Source of the DNA: Acidimicrobiia bacterium
GTDB taxonomy: Bacteria > Actinomycetota > Acidimicrobiia > Spongiisociales > ZC4RG35
Assembly (NCBI GenBank): GCA_013812505.1
Contig: JACCTH010000044.1
Span: forward strand, 1 to 64,000
DNA: 64,000 nt
Reading direction: 5' to 3'
Positions 8,821 through 18,698 of the stretch are shown in pieces. The translations under genes were made by a program, and so were the position numbers. A model generated the notes under the pieces. That model was given only the letters and a program-made list of their open reading frames with translations. It was not told the origin of the DNA and did not search any database. Within the stretch, counting starts at the first letter, position 1. Every line of letters starts with the position of its first letter.

Positions 8821-10323
8821 TCAGCGCCGGCCGATGCCGCGCTCTTTGAGCTCCTGCAGGATGGCCTCAAGTGAGGCGTCTACCGCGATTGGCTCGGGTT
8901 CGGCGGCCGTCGGTCCGAACTCACGCTCGAACTCGCGCTTGGCCGGACGTTTGGCGGCGCCACTCTGGGGCGCGGTCGATCGTTCCTGCCAATCGGGTAA
9001 CGCCTGTTTGATCGAAAGGCTGATGCGCCTGCGCTCGTCTTCCTTCTCAGTGATCTTGACCCGCACTGGCTGGTTGATCGAGAGCTCGAGCTCGGGCGAC
9101 TCGACGCGGTGAATGGCGATCTCGGACACGTGGACCAGTCCCTCGACACCATCGGACACCGAGACAAACGCACCAAAGGGCACCGTCTTCGTCACCAGGC
9201 CATCGATCACATCGCCCACATTGTTCTGGCGGGAGAAAACCTCCCATGGATCCTCGAGAGTCTGCCGAATCGACAGCGAAATCCGCTCCCGCTCCCGATC
9301 GACTTCGAGGACCTTGATGTTGACGTCGTCCCCAACTTTGACCATCTCCGATGGATGCGAGATGTGCTGCCATGACATCTCGGAAACGTGGACTAGCCCG
9401 TCCATCCCACCGAGGTCGACAAAAGCGCCAAAGTTCACAACTGATGAGACGACCCCCGCTCGGACTTCTCCGACGTGTAGGTCGTCAAGGAAAGCGGCGC
9501 GCTGTTCGGCTTGCTCTTCTTCGAGGTAAGCGCGCCGGGAAAGAACTACGTTGTTGCGATTCCGGTCCAACTCGATGACCTTGGCTTCGATCTCGGTGCC
9601 GATGAACGGATCGAGATCGCGGACGCGACGAAGGTCAACCAACGAGGCGGGGAGGAATCCGCGAAGGCCGATGTCGACAATCAGTCCGCCCTTGACCACT
9701 TCGATAACCGTGCCTTTGACCGTGCCTCCGGCTTCGGTGACCTCAGCCACCCTGCCCCAGGCGCGCTCGTACTGCGCCCGCTTCTTGGAGAGGATCAACC
9801 GTCCCTCGTCATCCTCTTTATTGAGGACGAGAGCCTCGACCTTATCGCCAACGGAGACGATGGTCGAGGGGTCAACGTTTGCTCGAATCGAGAGCTCCTC
9901 GATGGGGATCAGACCCTCCGACTTGTAACCGACATCGATCATCGCCCCATCGGCGTCAACTGAAACGACCGTGCCCTCGACGATGTCACCCTCGCGAAAC
10001 TCAATGACCGTTTGGTTGATGGCGGCCTCGAAGTCGTCGATGTCGTCTGGCAGCTCATCGACGCTGGGCGGGACGATCACCTGGCGAGGTTGCGCCGCTT
10101 CGGCACCGGTCCCTTCGACTTCGGTCTCTTCGACTTCGGTGGCTTCGACTTCGGTGGCTTCCGATTCAGTCGCTTCGGGCTCGGTCTCTTCGACGGCGCC
10201 CGCTTCGGGTTCGATCGCTTCGGGTTCGGTCGTGTCGGGACCTATTGACTCGGGCTCGTCTGCGGCCTTCGCCAGTGCGTCGGGCGCCTCTGGGGACGGC
10301 GCGTTGTCGATATCGGTGGACAT
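8821..10323 (-). CDS. rpsA: 30S ribosomal protein S1
   Basis: Four S1 domains (GEVRAGVVSSVVNFGAFVDLGGMDGLVHVSEMSW etc.); start placed at the ATG at 10323 after a GGAGG; acidic N-terminal extension. Confidence 0.93.
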   Translation of the reverse strand: MSTDIDNAPSPEAPDALAKAADEPESIGPDTTEPEAIEPEAGAVEETEPEATESEATEVEATEVEETEVEGTGAEAAQPRQVIVPPSVDELPDDIDDFEAAINQTVIEFREGDIVEGTVVSVDADGAMIDVGYKSEGLIPIEELSIRANVDPSTIVSVGDKVEALVLNKEDDEGRLILSKKRAQYERAWGRVAEVTEAGGTVKGTVIEVVKGGLIVDIGLRGFLPASLVDLRRVRDLDPFIGTEIEAKVIELDRNRNNVVLSRRAYLEEEQAEQRAAFLDDLHVGEVRAGVVSSVVNFGAFVDLGGMDGLVHVSEMSWQHISHPSEMVKVGDDVNIKVLEVDRERERISLSIRQTLEDPWEVFSRQNNVGDVIDGLVTKTVPFGAFVSVSDGVEGLVHVSEIAIHRVESPELELSINQPVRVKITEKEDERRRISLSIKQALPDWQERSTAPQSGAAKRPAKREFEREFGPTAAEPEPIAVDASLEAILQELKERGIGRR

Positions 10324-10448
10324 GAGTAAGTGGTTTTCCTCCAAAAGGGATTTACGTCCAACAGATGCCGTTGGAGCCTGTTCAGACTAACAGCCGATGG
10401 GGATCATGGGTCAGACACCGATGCCGGATACCAGATCTGAAATCTGAC

Positions 10449-10505
10449 AGCTCGGCGCAGCCGAGCGAATCTCACATCTCAAGCTCGGCGCAGCCGAGCG
10501 AATCT
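10449..10505. repeat. Twin direct repeats, each with a perfect hairpin
   Basis: AGCTCGGCGCAGCCGAGCGAATCT at 10449-10472 and again at 10482-10505; each has stem CTCGGC/GCCGAG with loop GCA; just downstream of the polA stop. Confidence 0.85.
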
Positions 10506-10510
10506 GTGAT

Positions 10511-13120
10511 CTACTTGACTTCGGCGAGGTTGGAGCCAGTGGAAGTGTCGACGACAAGAGGAACGGCGAGCTCGACGACTCCTTCCATTACCTCAGTGGT
10601 GAGGGCGATGGCGAGGTCGAGCTCCCCGGGGGGAGCTTCGAGAATCAGCTCGTCGTGGATCTGGAGAAGCATTGCCGTTTCCAGACCACGGTCGCGCAGC
10701 GCTTGATCAAGGTCGATCATCGCTCGCTTGATGATGTCGGCCGCGGTGCCTTGCACCGGCGCGTTGAGCGCCATTCGTTCCCCCATCTGGCGGATGCGAA
10801 AGTTGTCGCTCTTTAGCTCGGGCAGATACCGCCGCCGGCCGAACAGCGTCGTCGTGTAACCCTGGTTGCGAGCCTGGGTCACGACGCCATCCATGAACGC
10901 CTTGACGTTGGGGAACTGGGCGAAGTACTCGTCGATGTGGTGGCGGGCGTCATCGCGGCTGATTCCTAGGCGGTCGGCGAGTCCGAACGCTTCCATCCCG
11001 TACAGCAGCCCAAAGTTGATCGTCTTCGCCCTTCTGCGCATCTCGGTTGAAACCAGGCCGGGTTCAACCGCGAACACTCGGCTGGCGGTGGCAGTGTGGA
11101 TGTCGATGTTGGAACGGAACGCGTCCACCAAACCCGAGTCGAGGCTCATGTGAGCGAGGACGCGCAACTCGATCTGCGAGTAGTCAGCTACGAGAAAGGT
11201 CCACCCTTCCCTTGGGATGAAGGCCCGCCGTATCGTCCGGCCGGTGTCAGAACGGACAGGGATGTTTTGGAGATTGGGACTGTCGGAGGAAAGGCGACCG
11301 GTGGTAGCCGCCATCTGGTTGAACCGAGTGTGGATGCGCCCATCGCGCGTGATCAGCGGCAGGTAGCCATCGACATAGGTCGAGCGAAGCTTCTCCAACT
11401 CGCGGTATTGGAGGAGATGCTGCACGAGGGGATGGTGCTCGGCCAGCTTTTCAAGCACGGAGGCATCGGTGGAAGGGGCACCCGTTGAAGTCTTCTTAAG
11501 CACCGGCAAACCCAAGCGCTCGTAGAGAATCTCGCGGAGCTGGTTGGTCGAGTTGACGTTGAATGGCTCCCCGGCCGCCTCATGAATCCGACGCTCGAGC
11601 TCCGAAAGACGGCTGCGAAGCTCGTATCCCATTTCCTCGAGGTAGACGCGATCGACGCCGATCCCTTCGTGTTCCATCCGCGCCAGGACGGGTACGAGCG
11701 GCAGCTCGAATCGTTGATAGAGCTCAAGCTCATCTCGGACGGAAAGCTCGTCGGTGAGGCTCGCCGCCAGCCGGGCAATGGCTTCCACTCTGCGACCCGC
11801 GGCATCAAGGTCTGGGCCATCGTCGAAATCGAGCGTTCCTTGCACCACTGGGGTCTCGGAGTCGACGGAGTCGAGCTCGAGCCGGAGATAACGAGACGCC
11901 ACCGAGGCCAGGTCATACTCGCGAGTGGCGGGGTTGAGCAGATAAGAGGCGAGGGCGGTGTCGAACTCGAGGCCAAGAAGTTCGTAGCCGGCGGCCAGGA
12001 GGTTGCGGATCAACTCTTTACCGCCGTGCGTGTACTTGGGGAGGTCGGGATCGCTTAGGGCTTCACGCAATGGTTCCAAATTGGCGATGGCGACCGCGAC
12101 GGCCTCGCCTTCGCCCTGATAGACCGCCAGCCCCCAGTCAGCAATAGAGTCCAAAACCAGCGGGTCGTTCTGGGCCAGCTTTTCGATCGCGGGGGGATCG
12201 GTGAGGTGAGCGGTTTCGGTCGACAACACCGCGCCCTCTCTGGCCGAGCCGGCGCCCTCGACCTCGAGCAGGTCTTCCCAAAGGCTGTAGAACTCCAGGC
12301 TTTCGAAAAGTTGTTTGGCGGATTCCCGGTCCCACTCACCGCGTCTCACGGCATCGAGGTCGAGCGAGATGTCGAGATCGCGAACCAGCTTCATGAGCCG
12401 CCGATTAAGAAAGGCCTGCTCCCGCCACTGGGCGAGGTTCTGCCGAAGGCGCGGCGTCAACTCCTCGAGGGCGTTATAGACGCCTTCGAGGTTCCCGTGG
12501 TCGGCAACCAACTTGGTCGCGGTTTTCTCCCCCACCGACGGCACCCCGGGAAGATTGTCCGAAGTGTCGCCCCGCAGGGCCGCATATTCGACGTACTGGT
12601 CGGGTCGGATCCCATAGCGGTCGCGGATATACGTTTCGTCGGCGACAACCACATCGGTGATACCCCGACGGGTATAGAGCACCTTTAGGTGGTCATCAAT
12701 GAGCTGAAAGGCGTCGCGGTCACCGGTCACCAGCAGCACGTTCCAGCCTTGCTCGCGGGCGATTTCCGAAACCGTCGCGATCAGGTCGTCGGCTTCAAAC
12801 CCCTCCATCCGCAGCTCGGGCACTTGCAATGCCTCGAGCACTGCCCCAATCAAAGGGAGCTGAGTCCGGAAGGCATCGGGAGCAGCGTTCCGAGTGGCCT
12901 TGTAGTCGGCATACTCGGTCGTGCGGAAAGTTTGGCGAGAGACGTCCCACGCCACGACCACCGCGTCGGGGTGATGGTCGCCGATCAGCTTGATCAGCAT
13001 GCGGGTGAAGCCGTAGGCAGCGTTGGTGACCTGACCGGAGGAGGTGGCGAGATCGGGTGGAAGGGCGAAGAAGGCGCGGTACGCGATCGAGTTCCCGTCG
13101 AGCAGCGCCAGGGTTGGCAT
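10511..13120 (-). CDS. polA: DNA polymerase I
   Basis: 5'-3' exonuclease N-terminus and family A polymerase motifs (VADYSQIELRVLAHMS, RRRAKTINFGLLYGM, LLQIHDELILEAP). Confidence 0.97.
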   Translation of the reverse strand: MPTLALLDGNSIAYRAFFALPPDLATSSGQVTNAAYGFTRMLIKLIGDHHPDAVVVAWDVSRQTFRTTEYADYKATRNAAPDAFRTQLPLIGAVLEALQVPELRMEGFEADDLIATVSEIAREQGWNVLLVTGDRDAFQLIDDHLKVLYTRRGITDVVVADETYIRDRYGIRPDQYVEYAALRGDTSDNLPGVPSVGEKTATKLVADHGNLEGVYNALEELTPRLRQNLAQWREQAFLNRRLMKLVRDLDISLDLDAVRRGEWDRESAKQLFESLEFYSLWEDLLEVEGAGSAREGAVLSTETAHLTDPPAIEKLAQNDPLVLDSIADWGLAVYQGEGEAVAVAIANLEPLREALSDPDLPKYTHGGKELIRNLLAAGYELLGLEFDTALASYLLNPATREYDLASVASRYLRLELDSVDSETPVVQGTLDFDDGPDLDAAGRRVEAIARLAASLTDELSVRDELELYQRFELPLVPVLARMEHEGIGVDRVYLEEMGYELRSRLSELERRIHEAAGEPFNVNSTNQLREILYERLGLPVLKKTSTGAPSTDASVLEKLAEHHPLVQHLLQYRELEKLRSTYVDGYLPLITRDGRIHTRFNQMAATTGRLSSDSPNLQNIPVRSDTGRTIRRAFIPREGWTFLVADYSQIELRVLAHMSLDSGLVDAFRSNIDIHTATASRVFAVEPGLVSTEMRRRAKTINFGLLYGMEAFGLADRLGISRDDARHHIDEYFAQFPNVKAFMDGVVTQARNQGYTTTLFGRRRYLPELKSDNFRIRQMGERMALNAPVQGTAADIIKRAMIDLDQALRDRGLETAMLLQIHDELILEAPPGELDLAIALTTEVMEGVVELAVPLVVDTSTGSNLAEVK

Positions 13121-13389
13121 CAGCCGTGCAGTTGTGACATCAACCGCGTCTTGGTCTCCTCGAGTTGACGCTGACGCAGCGCGATGTCCTGGGCGAGACG
13201 CTTGAATCGCGTCACCTCGGCCCGCGTGGACAATGCCTCGAGCCGATCGATCCCCATCGCGGCATCGCGTTGAGCGTCGTCGTTGATGTGCCGATGGGCT
13301 TCGAGCTCTGCTTCGACGAGCCGCCGTTGGGTTGCCAGGGCTTCTAACTCGTCGAGCACCTTGAGCAACTTCTTCTCCACCCGCCGCAT
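13120..13389 (-). CDS. Small coiled-coil hypothetical protein
   Basis: 89 aa Glu/Leu/Arg-rich helical ORF directly upstream of polA. Confidence 0.5.
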   Translation of the reverse strand: MRRVEKKLLKVLDELEALATQRRLVEAELEAHRHINDDAQRDAAMGIDRLEALSTRAEVTRFKRLAQDIALRQRQLEETKTRLMSQLHG

Positions 13390-13476
13390 TTGGCTCAGGT
13401 TAAAGCGTTCTGTGGGCTGGGATCGCTGTTGTACAACGATGCGAACCCAGGGGTCGCATTAACCTCTTGCGCTAGC

Positions 13477-13560
13477 GCCGGAGTGTCGAAATTGGCAGCC
13501 GAGATGGACTCAAAATCCATTGTGGGAAACCACGTGCGGGTTCGAGTCCCGCCTCCGGCA
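13477..13560 (+). tRNA. tRNA-Leu (anticodon CAA)
   Basis: Acceptor GCCGGAG/CTCCGGC, anticodon loop CT-CAA-AA, long class II variable arm, T-arm GCGGGTTCGAGTCCCGC; CCA not encoded. Confidence 0.95.
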
Positions 13561-13743
13561 CGAAAGCCTCTCGCTGAAAGCAAATACTCAAATGACTAGC
13601 CCCTTCGTTCTATCGTCACGTTTGCAACGGCCACTGGAGTCCTTTCATTCTTTGCCGCATCCCCCCACTCCCCCACTCCCTGGCTCAGGATGATCGGGCG
13701 ATGAAGGTGGCCGTTGCTTTTTTGTCCCGGAGGTGAAGGCTCT

Positions 13744-14532
13744 TCAGCTCAATGCGGCTTTGAATTCAGCGACGGCTGACTTCAATGCGACCGCTGCGGC
13801 CGCGGCGTTTTCGGCCTCGAGGACTTTGCGAACGAGGACGGTGCCGATGATCACCCCGTCGGCGAGGTTCTTCACCGTCGCCGCTTGTTCCGGCGTCGAG
13901 ATCCCCACCCCGAGCACCAGAGGAACATCGGTTTGGGCGCGAACCCTTTCGCTGAGCGAGGCCACATGGGGGCTGATCGAGGTGCGCTCCCCCGTCACCC
14001 CCATATCGGTCACTCCGTATATAAAGGCGGGATTGGCGTCGGCAACGCGGCCGATCCGTGCATCGGTCGTGGTCGGTGAGACGAACTGCACCAGACCGAG
14101 CCCTTCGGCGAGACAAGCGGCGGCCAACTCTGAGCTTTCTTGGAGCGGAAGATCAGGGACGATGATTCCGGCGCCACCACGTTCGGCGAGGTCGGATGCG
14201 TATTGCGTCCAGCCGGTTTGCATCACCGGATTGACATAGGTCATCGCCAACACCGGTTTGCCGGTTCGCTTGGCCACCTCTCCCACAATGTCGAGGGCCA
14301 CGGCGCGGTTGGTGCCGGCTGCGAGGGCAATCTCGCTCCCCTTCATGATCACCGGTCCATCCATCAGCGGGTCGGAATAGGGAATTCCCACCTCGAACCC
14401 GTCAGCTCCGGCTTCGGCCATTGCTTCGAAAAGCCTCACCGAGTCGGCGGGAGTGGGAAGGCCCGCAGTGAGGAATGGAAAGAGGGCGGTTGCGGACCCG
14501 AATGCCGACCTGATGGCGGCGAAACCGCTCAT
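13744..14532 (-). CDS. trpA: Tryptophan synthase alpha subunit
   Basis: [32 protein letters not shown] overlap with trpB stop. Confidence 0.95.
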   Translation of the reverse strand: MSGFAAIRSAFGSATALFPFLTAGLPTPADSVRLFEAMAEAGADGFEVGIPYSDPLMDGPVIMKGSEIALAAGTNRAVALDIVGEVAKRTGKPVLAMTYVNPVMQTGWTQYASDLAERGGAGIIVPDLPLQESSELAAACLAEGLGLVQFVSPTTTDARIGRVADANPAFIYGVTDMGVTGERTSISPHVASLSERVRAQTDVPLVLGVGISTPEQAATVKNLADGVIIGTVLVRKVLEAENAAAAAVALKSAVAEFKAALS

Positions 14533-15710
14533 GTGGCCCGGGAACGAGCGATCGTCTGCAGGTCCTTGTCGCCCCGACCCGACAGGCAAACCAGGACTGT
14601 TTCGCCGGCGAGGCGGGCCGCGTTTTTACTCACCCAGGCGAGGGCGTGAGCAGACTCGAGCGCCGGGATGATCCCTTCGGTGCGCGAGAGCAGGTCAACT
14701 GCCTCGAGGGCTTCGAGATCCGTGACGGCTTCATAGGCCACCATCCCCGAATCGAACAGATACGCATGCTCGGGGCCAACCCCGGGATAGTCGAGGCCTG
14801 CCGAGATGGAATGGGCCTCCATCACCTGGCCTTCATCGTCTTGCAATAAATAGGTGCGGGTGCCATGGAGGACGCCGGGCCGGCCGGCGATGATCGAAGC
14901 CCCGTGTTTGCCAGTCCCGATCCCTTCGCCGGCGGCCTCGATCCCGACGAGCTCGATCTCCGTTTCGAGCAGTGGATAGAAAAGCCCGATCGAGTTGGAA
15001 CCACCGCCGACACAGGCGACCGCAACATCACACAGCTCCGATCCGAGTTGGGTCAGACACTCTTCCCCGATCACCCTTTGAAACTCGCGCACCATCCAGG
15101 GGAAGGGATGAGGACCAACGGCTGACCCGATGATGTAATGGGTGGTGTCCACCGTTCGCACCCAATCCCGCATCGCTTCCGAGACCGCATCCTTGAGAGT
15201 GCCGGCTCCGAAGCTGACCGGGATCACTTCGGAGCCGAGCAACTCCATCCGCTGCACGTTGAGGGCCTGGCGCTCGATGTCGACCGTTCCCATGTACACC
15301 TGGCATTCGAGGCCGAGCGCAGCTGCGGCTGTCGCCGTCGCCACTCCATGCTGACCGGCCCCGGTTTCGGCGATGACCCGAGGCTTTCCCATCCGCCGGG
15401 TGAGCAGCGCCTGGCCGATGGCGTTGTTGATCTTGTGGGCTCCGGTGTGCGCCAGGTCCTCGCGCTTGAGCAGCAGCCGCACCCCGAGCGATTCGGAAAG
15501 GCGACGCGCTTCGAACAAGGGGGTGGGGCGGCCGACGAAGTTGGCCAGCCAACGCTCATACTCGGCTTTGAAATCGGGATCGTTCCAGGCGCGCTCGAAC
15601 TCGTCGGCCAACTCGCCGAGCGCCGGCATCAATGTCTCTGGTGCAAAGCTGCCTCCGTAGTCGCCAAACCGGCCGTTGGCGTCTGGCCGTTCCAAGCGGC
15701 CCGTTTTCAA
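14529..15710 (-). CDS. trpB: Tryptophan synthase beta subunit
   Basis: [40 protein letters not shown]. Confidence 0.97.
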   Translation of the reverse strand: MKTGRLERPDANGRFGDYGGSFAPETLMPALGELADEFERAWNDPDFKAEYERWLANFVGRPTPLFEARRLSESLGVRLLLKREDLAHTGAHKINNAIGQALLTRRMGKPRVIAETGAGQHGVATATAAAALGLECQVYMGTVDIERQALNVQRMELLGSEVIPVSFGAGTLKDAVSEAMRDWVRTVDTTHYIIGSAVGPHPFPWMVREFQRVIGEECLTQLGSELCDVAVACVGGGSNSIGLFYPLLETEIELVGIEAAGEGIGTGKHGASIIAGRPGVLHGTRTYLLQDDEGQVMEAHSISAGLDYPGVGPEHAYLFDSGMVAYEAVTDLEALEAVDLLSRTEGIIPALESAHALAWVSKNAARLAGETVLVCLSGRGDKDLQTIARSRAT

Positions 15711-16303
15711 TTCGACTCCCGAACCGCTTTGGCAAAGGCAGCGATCAGCTCAGGGTCCTTTTGCCCGGGCCGGACCTCGACTCCGGAGGAGACGTCGACT
15801 CCAAACGGATGCCGGCGCGCGATCAGCGGTCCGACGTTTTGCGGGGTGAGCCCGCCGGCCACCACGTACTCGCGCTCGGTGTCTGGCAACTGGTCAGGAT
15901 CGAGACGCGCTCCATTGGCAATGCCGTTCGGATTCTTGGAATCGAACAAAGGGAACTGGGCGGGCGGGACCCGTTGCCATTCGTCGTGGAGGGCAAGCGG
16001 CCGCAGCACCATCAAGCCAACTCCCGTGGCGGCCTCGGCTGACTCCGCGGCGAAGCGGCCATAAGGTTGCACACCGGTGGCACCAGTCCGGAGCGCCGCG
16101 GCCACCAGCGCGTCCGGGTCGAGGTCATGGGTCAACAGAAACGTCTTCTGCTCGACGCGAGCGATGAGCTCCGCCGCCAGGTGAAGGCTGATCGCCCGGG
16201 GAGAGGTCGGCACTAGGACAAAGCCAAGGGCATCGACTCCTGCCTCCGCAGCGGCGTCGGTGTCGGCGTGATTGGTCAGTCCGCAGACCTTGAGCCAGGT
16301 CAG
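15707..16303 (-). CDS. trpF: Phosphoribosylanthranilate isomerase, probable CTG start
   Basis: Reading frame continues upstream of the tracked ORF as (L)[38 protein letters not shown]; no ATG/GTG/TTG there, but a CTG overlaps the trpC stop (CTGA). Confidence 0.85.
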   Translation of the reverse strand: MTWLKVCGLTNHADTDAAAEAGVDALGFVLVPTSPRAISLHLAAELIARVEQKTFLLTHDLDPDALVAAALRTGATGVQPYGRFAAESAEAATGVGLMVLRPLALHDEWQRVPPAQFPLFDSKNPNGIANGARLDPDQLPDTEREYVVAGGLTPQNVGPLIARRHPFGVDVSSGVEVRPGQKDPELIAAFAKAVRESN

Positions 16304-17064
16304 ACCGAAAGCTCCTCGATCAGCGCGGTTGGGTTCGCGCTGCGTACGAGAGCCTCACCAACAAGCACGGCGTTATAATCGGCCTCTCGCATCCGAATGG
16401 CGTCGGCCGTCGTTCGAACGCCCGACTCCGCCACCCTGACTGGCACCGATTCCAGCAAAGGCGCGAGCTCCTCTGCTACTCCAAGATCAACCTCGAACGT
16501 GGCCAAGTCGCGATTATTGACTCCCACGATGCGGGCGCCGAGGTCGACCGCTTGCCGGGCTTCGTCGGCGCTGTGAACCTCCACCAGGGCTTCGAGCCCT
16601 GCGCGGTGGATGTCGTCGAGCAGGCCCACCACGTCGTTCGGGGTGAGGGCCGCCATGATCAAGAGCACAGCCGACGCTCCCATCGCCCGCGCCTCCCACA
16701 CCTGGATCGATTCGAGAACGAAGTCTTTGCGGAGGATGGGCAGGTGGGTCGCTTCCGCTGCGGTCATGATGTCGGCCGGATCGCCATCAAAGAAAGCAGG
16801 CTCCGTGAGGACGGAGAGGGCGGCCGCACCGCCGGCGGCGTATTGGGTGGCCAGGGACGAAACGTCGAGGGCCGGGACCAGCTGGCCGCGCGAAGGCGAG
16901 CGCCGTTTGATCTCGGCAATTACGGCCAGGTGCGGTCGGTCGGCGAGGGCAGACAGAAACGGACGCGGCTCGGATACGGTTTCGGCTCGCGCCATCACCG
17001 CCCCCCGGCGAGCCCGGAGATCTACCACCCGGTCGCGAGTTGCCTCGAGAATCCGATCAAGCAC
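16300..17064 (-). CDS. trpC: Indole-3-glycerol phosphate synthase
   Basis: AEIKRRSPSRGQL, LRKDFVLESIQVWEARAMGASAVLLI, VGVNNRDLATFEVD; GTG start at 17064 suggested by family N-terminus (ORF open to 17145). Confidence 0.95.
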   Translation of the reverse strand: MLDRILEATRDRVVDLRARRGAVMARAETVSEPRPFLSALADRPHLAVIAEIKRRSPSRGQLVPALDVSSLATQYAAGGAAALSVLTEPAFFDGDPADIMTAAEATHLPILRKDFVLESIQVWEARAMGASAVLLIMAALTPNDVVGLLDDIHRAGLEALVEVHSADEARQAVDLGARIVGVNNRDLATFEVDLGVAEELAPLLESVPVRVAESGVRTTADAIRMREADYNAVLVGEALVRSANPTALIEELSV

Positions 17065-17117
17065 CAGTCGATGGTAAGCATCGCATGTGACCTGGAAATC
17101 GATTCGGGTCTTCGGGT

Positions 17118-18689
17118 CTAGTTCCCGATCACGACCGCCTCCCACGGGGCGAGGACCTTGGGCGCGGGTTCCCCGATCAGGGCCGGGCTGGTGGAGACGA
17201 GCACCGTGCCGGTGAAAGGTTGGGGATGCTCGCCGGACGAGAGGTTGACGGCGACCGAGACCTTGTCACCGTCGGGCGCGACCCGCTTGTAAGCGAGCAC
17301 TGCTTTGTCGGGTGGTTCCAGCACGATCCCCCCTGAGTTGAGCGCAGGTGTCAGCCGGCGAAGCGCCAGCAGCGCGCGGTAGAGCTCGAGCGTGCTCGCC
17401 GGGTCGCCGAGTTGCGATTCGACGTTGACCGTGGCGGTGTTGGAGTTGGTCGGGAGCCAGGGGGTCGTGGCCGATGAGAAGCCACCGGCCGGGTCCCATT
17501 GCATTGGGCTCCGACAACCATCCCGACCCCAACCCGGCTTCCGGAGTCCAGCCGGATCGCGTTCTTCGCCGATCAGGATTGGTAACTCGGTCATCCCCAC
17601 TTCATCGCCGTAATAGAGAGTCGGAGTGCCTCGCAGGGTCAAGAGCAGCACGGCCATCGCCCGAGCTTCGGCGAGTCCGCCCAGCCTCGTGGCCATGCGC
17701 GGCTCGTCGTGATTGCCGGCGACCCAATTCGGCCAGGCACCCTCGGGGATCGCCCCCTCCATGCCGGTGATGATGTTCCTGATCTTGATCGCATCGGTTC
17801 CCGCGGCCAGAAGAGCGAAATTGAACGGCATGTGGAGCTCGTCGCCCTCTCCGTACCAACTCGCCCAGCTATCCCAGTCCCATTCGTGGATCTCCCCGAC
17901 TGAATAGCGCTCTTGGTAGCTGTCGAGCAAGGCTCGAAACTTGCCATAGATGACGTGCATGTCCGTTTGCCGATCGTCGTGGATGTGTTCTTGGGCAGAC
18001 CAGATCGGATCGAACTTGTGCGTCGTCGGATCGATCACCAAAGCTTCGGGGTTGTCACGCAGGTAGGCGTCTTTCACCGCCCGCCTGGCGACATCGATCC
18101 GGAAACCGTCAACTCCGCGATCGAGCCAGAACCGAAGGACATCGAACATGGCTCGCTCCAGCTCGGGATTACGCCAGTTCAGATCGGGTTGGGAGGCCAG
18201 GAACGAATGCAGGTAGTACTCACCGGTAGTCGGGTGCTTCGTCCACGCCTTCCCGACAAAGATGGACAGCCAATTGTTGGGCAGGGAACCATCGGCTTTC
18301 TCGGGCCGCCAGATGTACCAGTCTCGCTTGGGATTATCCCTGTTGGAGGCCGACTCGATGAACCAAGGGTGGCGGTCGCTCGAGTGACAGATGACGTAGT
18401 CGACGATCACTCGCAGATTGCGCGCATGTGCCTCCTTGACGAGCAGGTCGAAGTCGGCGAGATCGCCGTACATCGGATCGACATCGACGTAGTCGGCAAC
18501 GTCGTAGCCGAAGTCGTCTTGCGGTGATGGATAGTGCGGCGACAGCCAGATCGCATCGACCCCCAGCGTCTCGGACAAATAGTCGAGCCGGCTGATGATC
18601 CCCTGGAGATCACCGACGCCATCTCCGTTCGAATCGGCGAAGGACCGGGGGTAAATCTGATAGACGACGCCTGATTGCCACCACAGCAT
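17118..18689 (-). CDS. GH13 alpha-glucosidase / oligo-1,6-glucosidase-like
   Basis: VYQIYPRSFADSNGDGVGDLQGI, DGFRIDVA, GEIHEW, VAGNHDEPR. Confidence 0.93.
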   Translation of the reverse strand: MLWWQSGVVYQIYPRSFADSNGDGVGDLQGIISRLDYLSETLGVDAIWLSPHYPSPQDDFGYDVADYVDVDPMYGDLADFDLLVKEAHARNLRVIVDYVICHSSDRHPWFIESASNRDNPKRDWYIWRPEKADGSLPNNWLSIFVGKAWTKHPTTGEYYLHSFLASQPDLNWRNPELERAMFDVLRFWLDRGVDGFRIDVARRAVKDAYLRDNPEALVIDPTTHKFDPIWSAQEHIHDDRQTDMHVIYGKFRALLDSYQERYSVGEIHEWDWDSWASWYGEGDELHMPFNFALLAAGTDAIKIRNIITGMEGAIPEGAWPNWVAGNHDEPRMATRLGGLAEARAMAVLLLTLRGTPTLYYGDEVGMTELPILIGEERDPAGLRKPGWGRDGCRSPMQWDPAGGFSSATTPWLPTNSNTATVNVESQLGDPASTLELYRALLALRRLTPALNSGGIVLEPPDKAVLAYKRVAPDGDKVSVAVNLSSGEHPQPFTGTVLVSTSPALIGEPAPKVLAPWEAVVIGN

Positions 18690-18698
18690 CGAGCGAGA

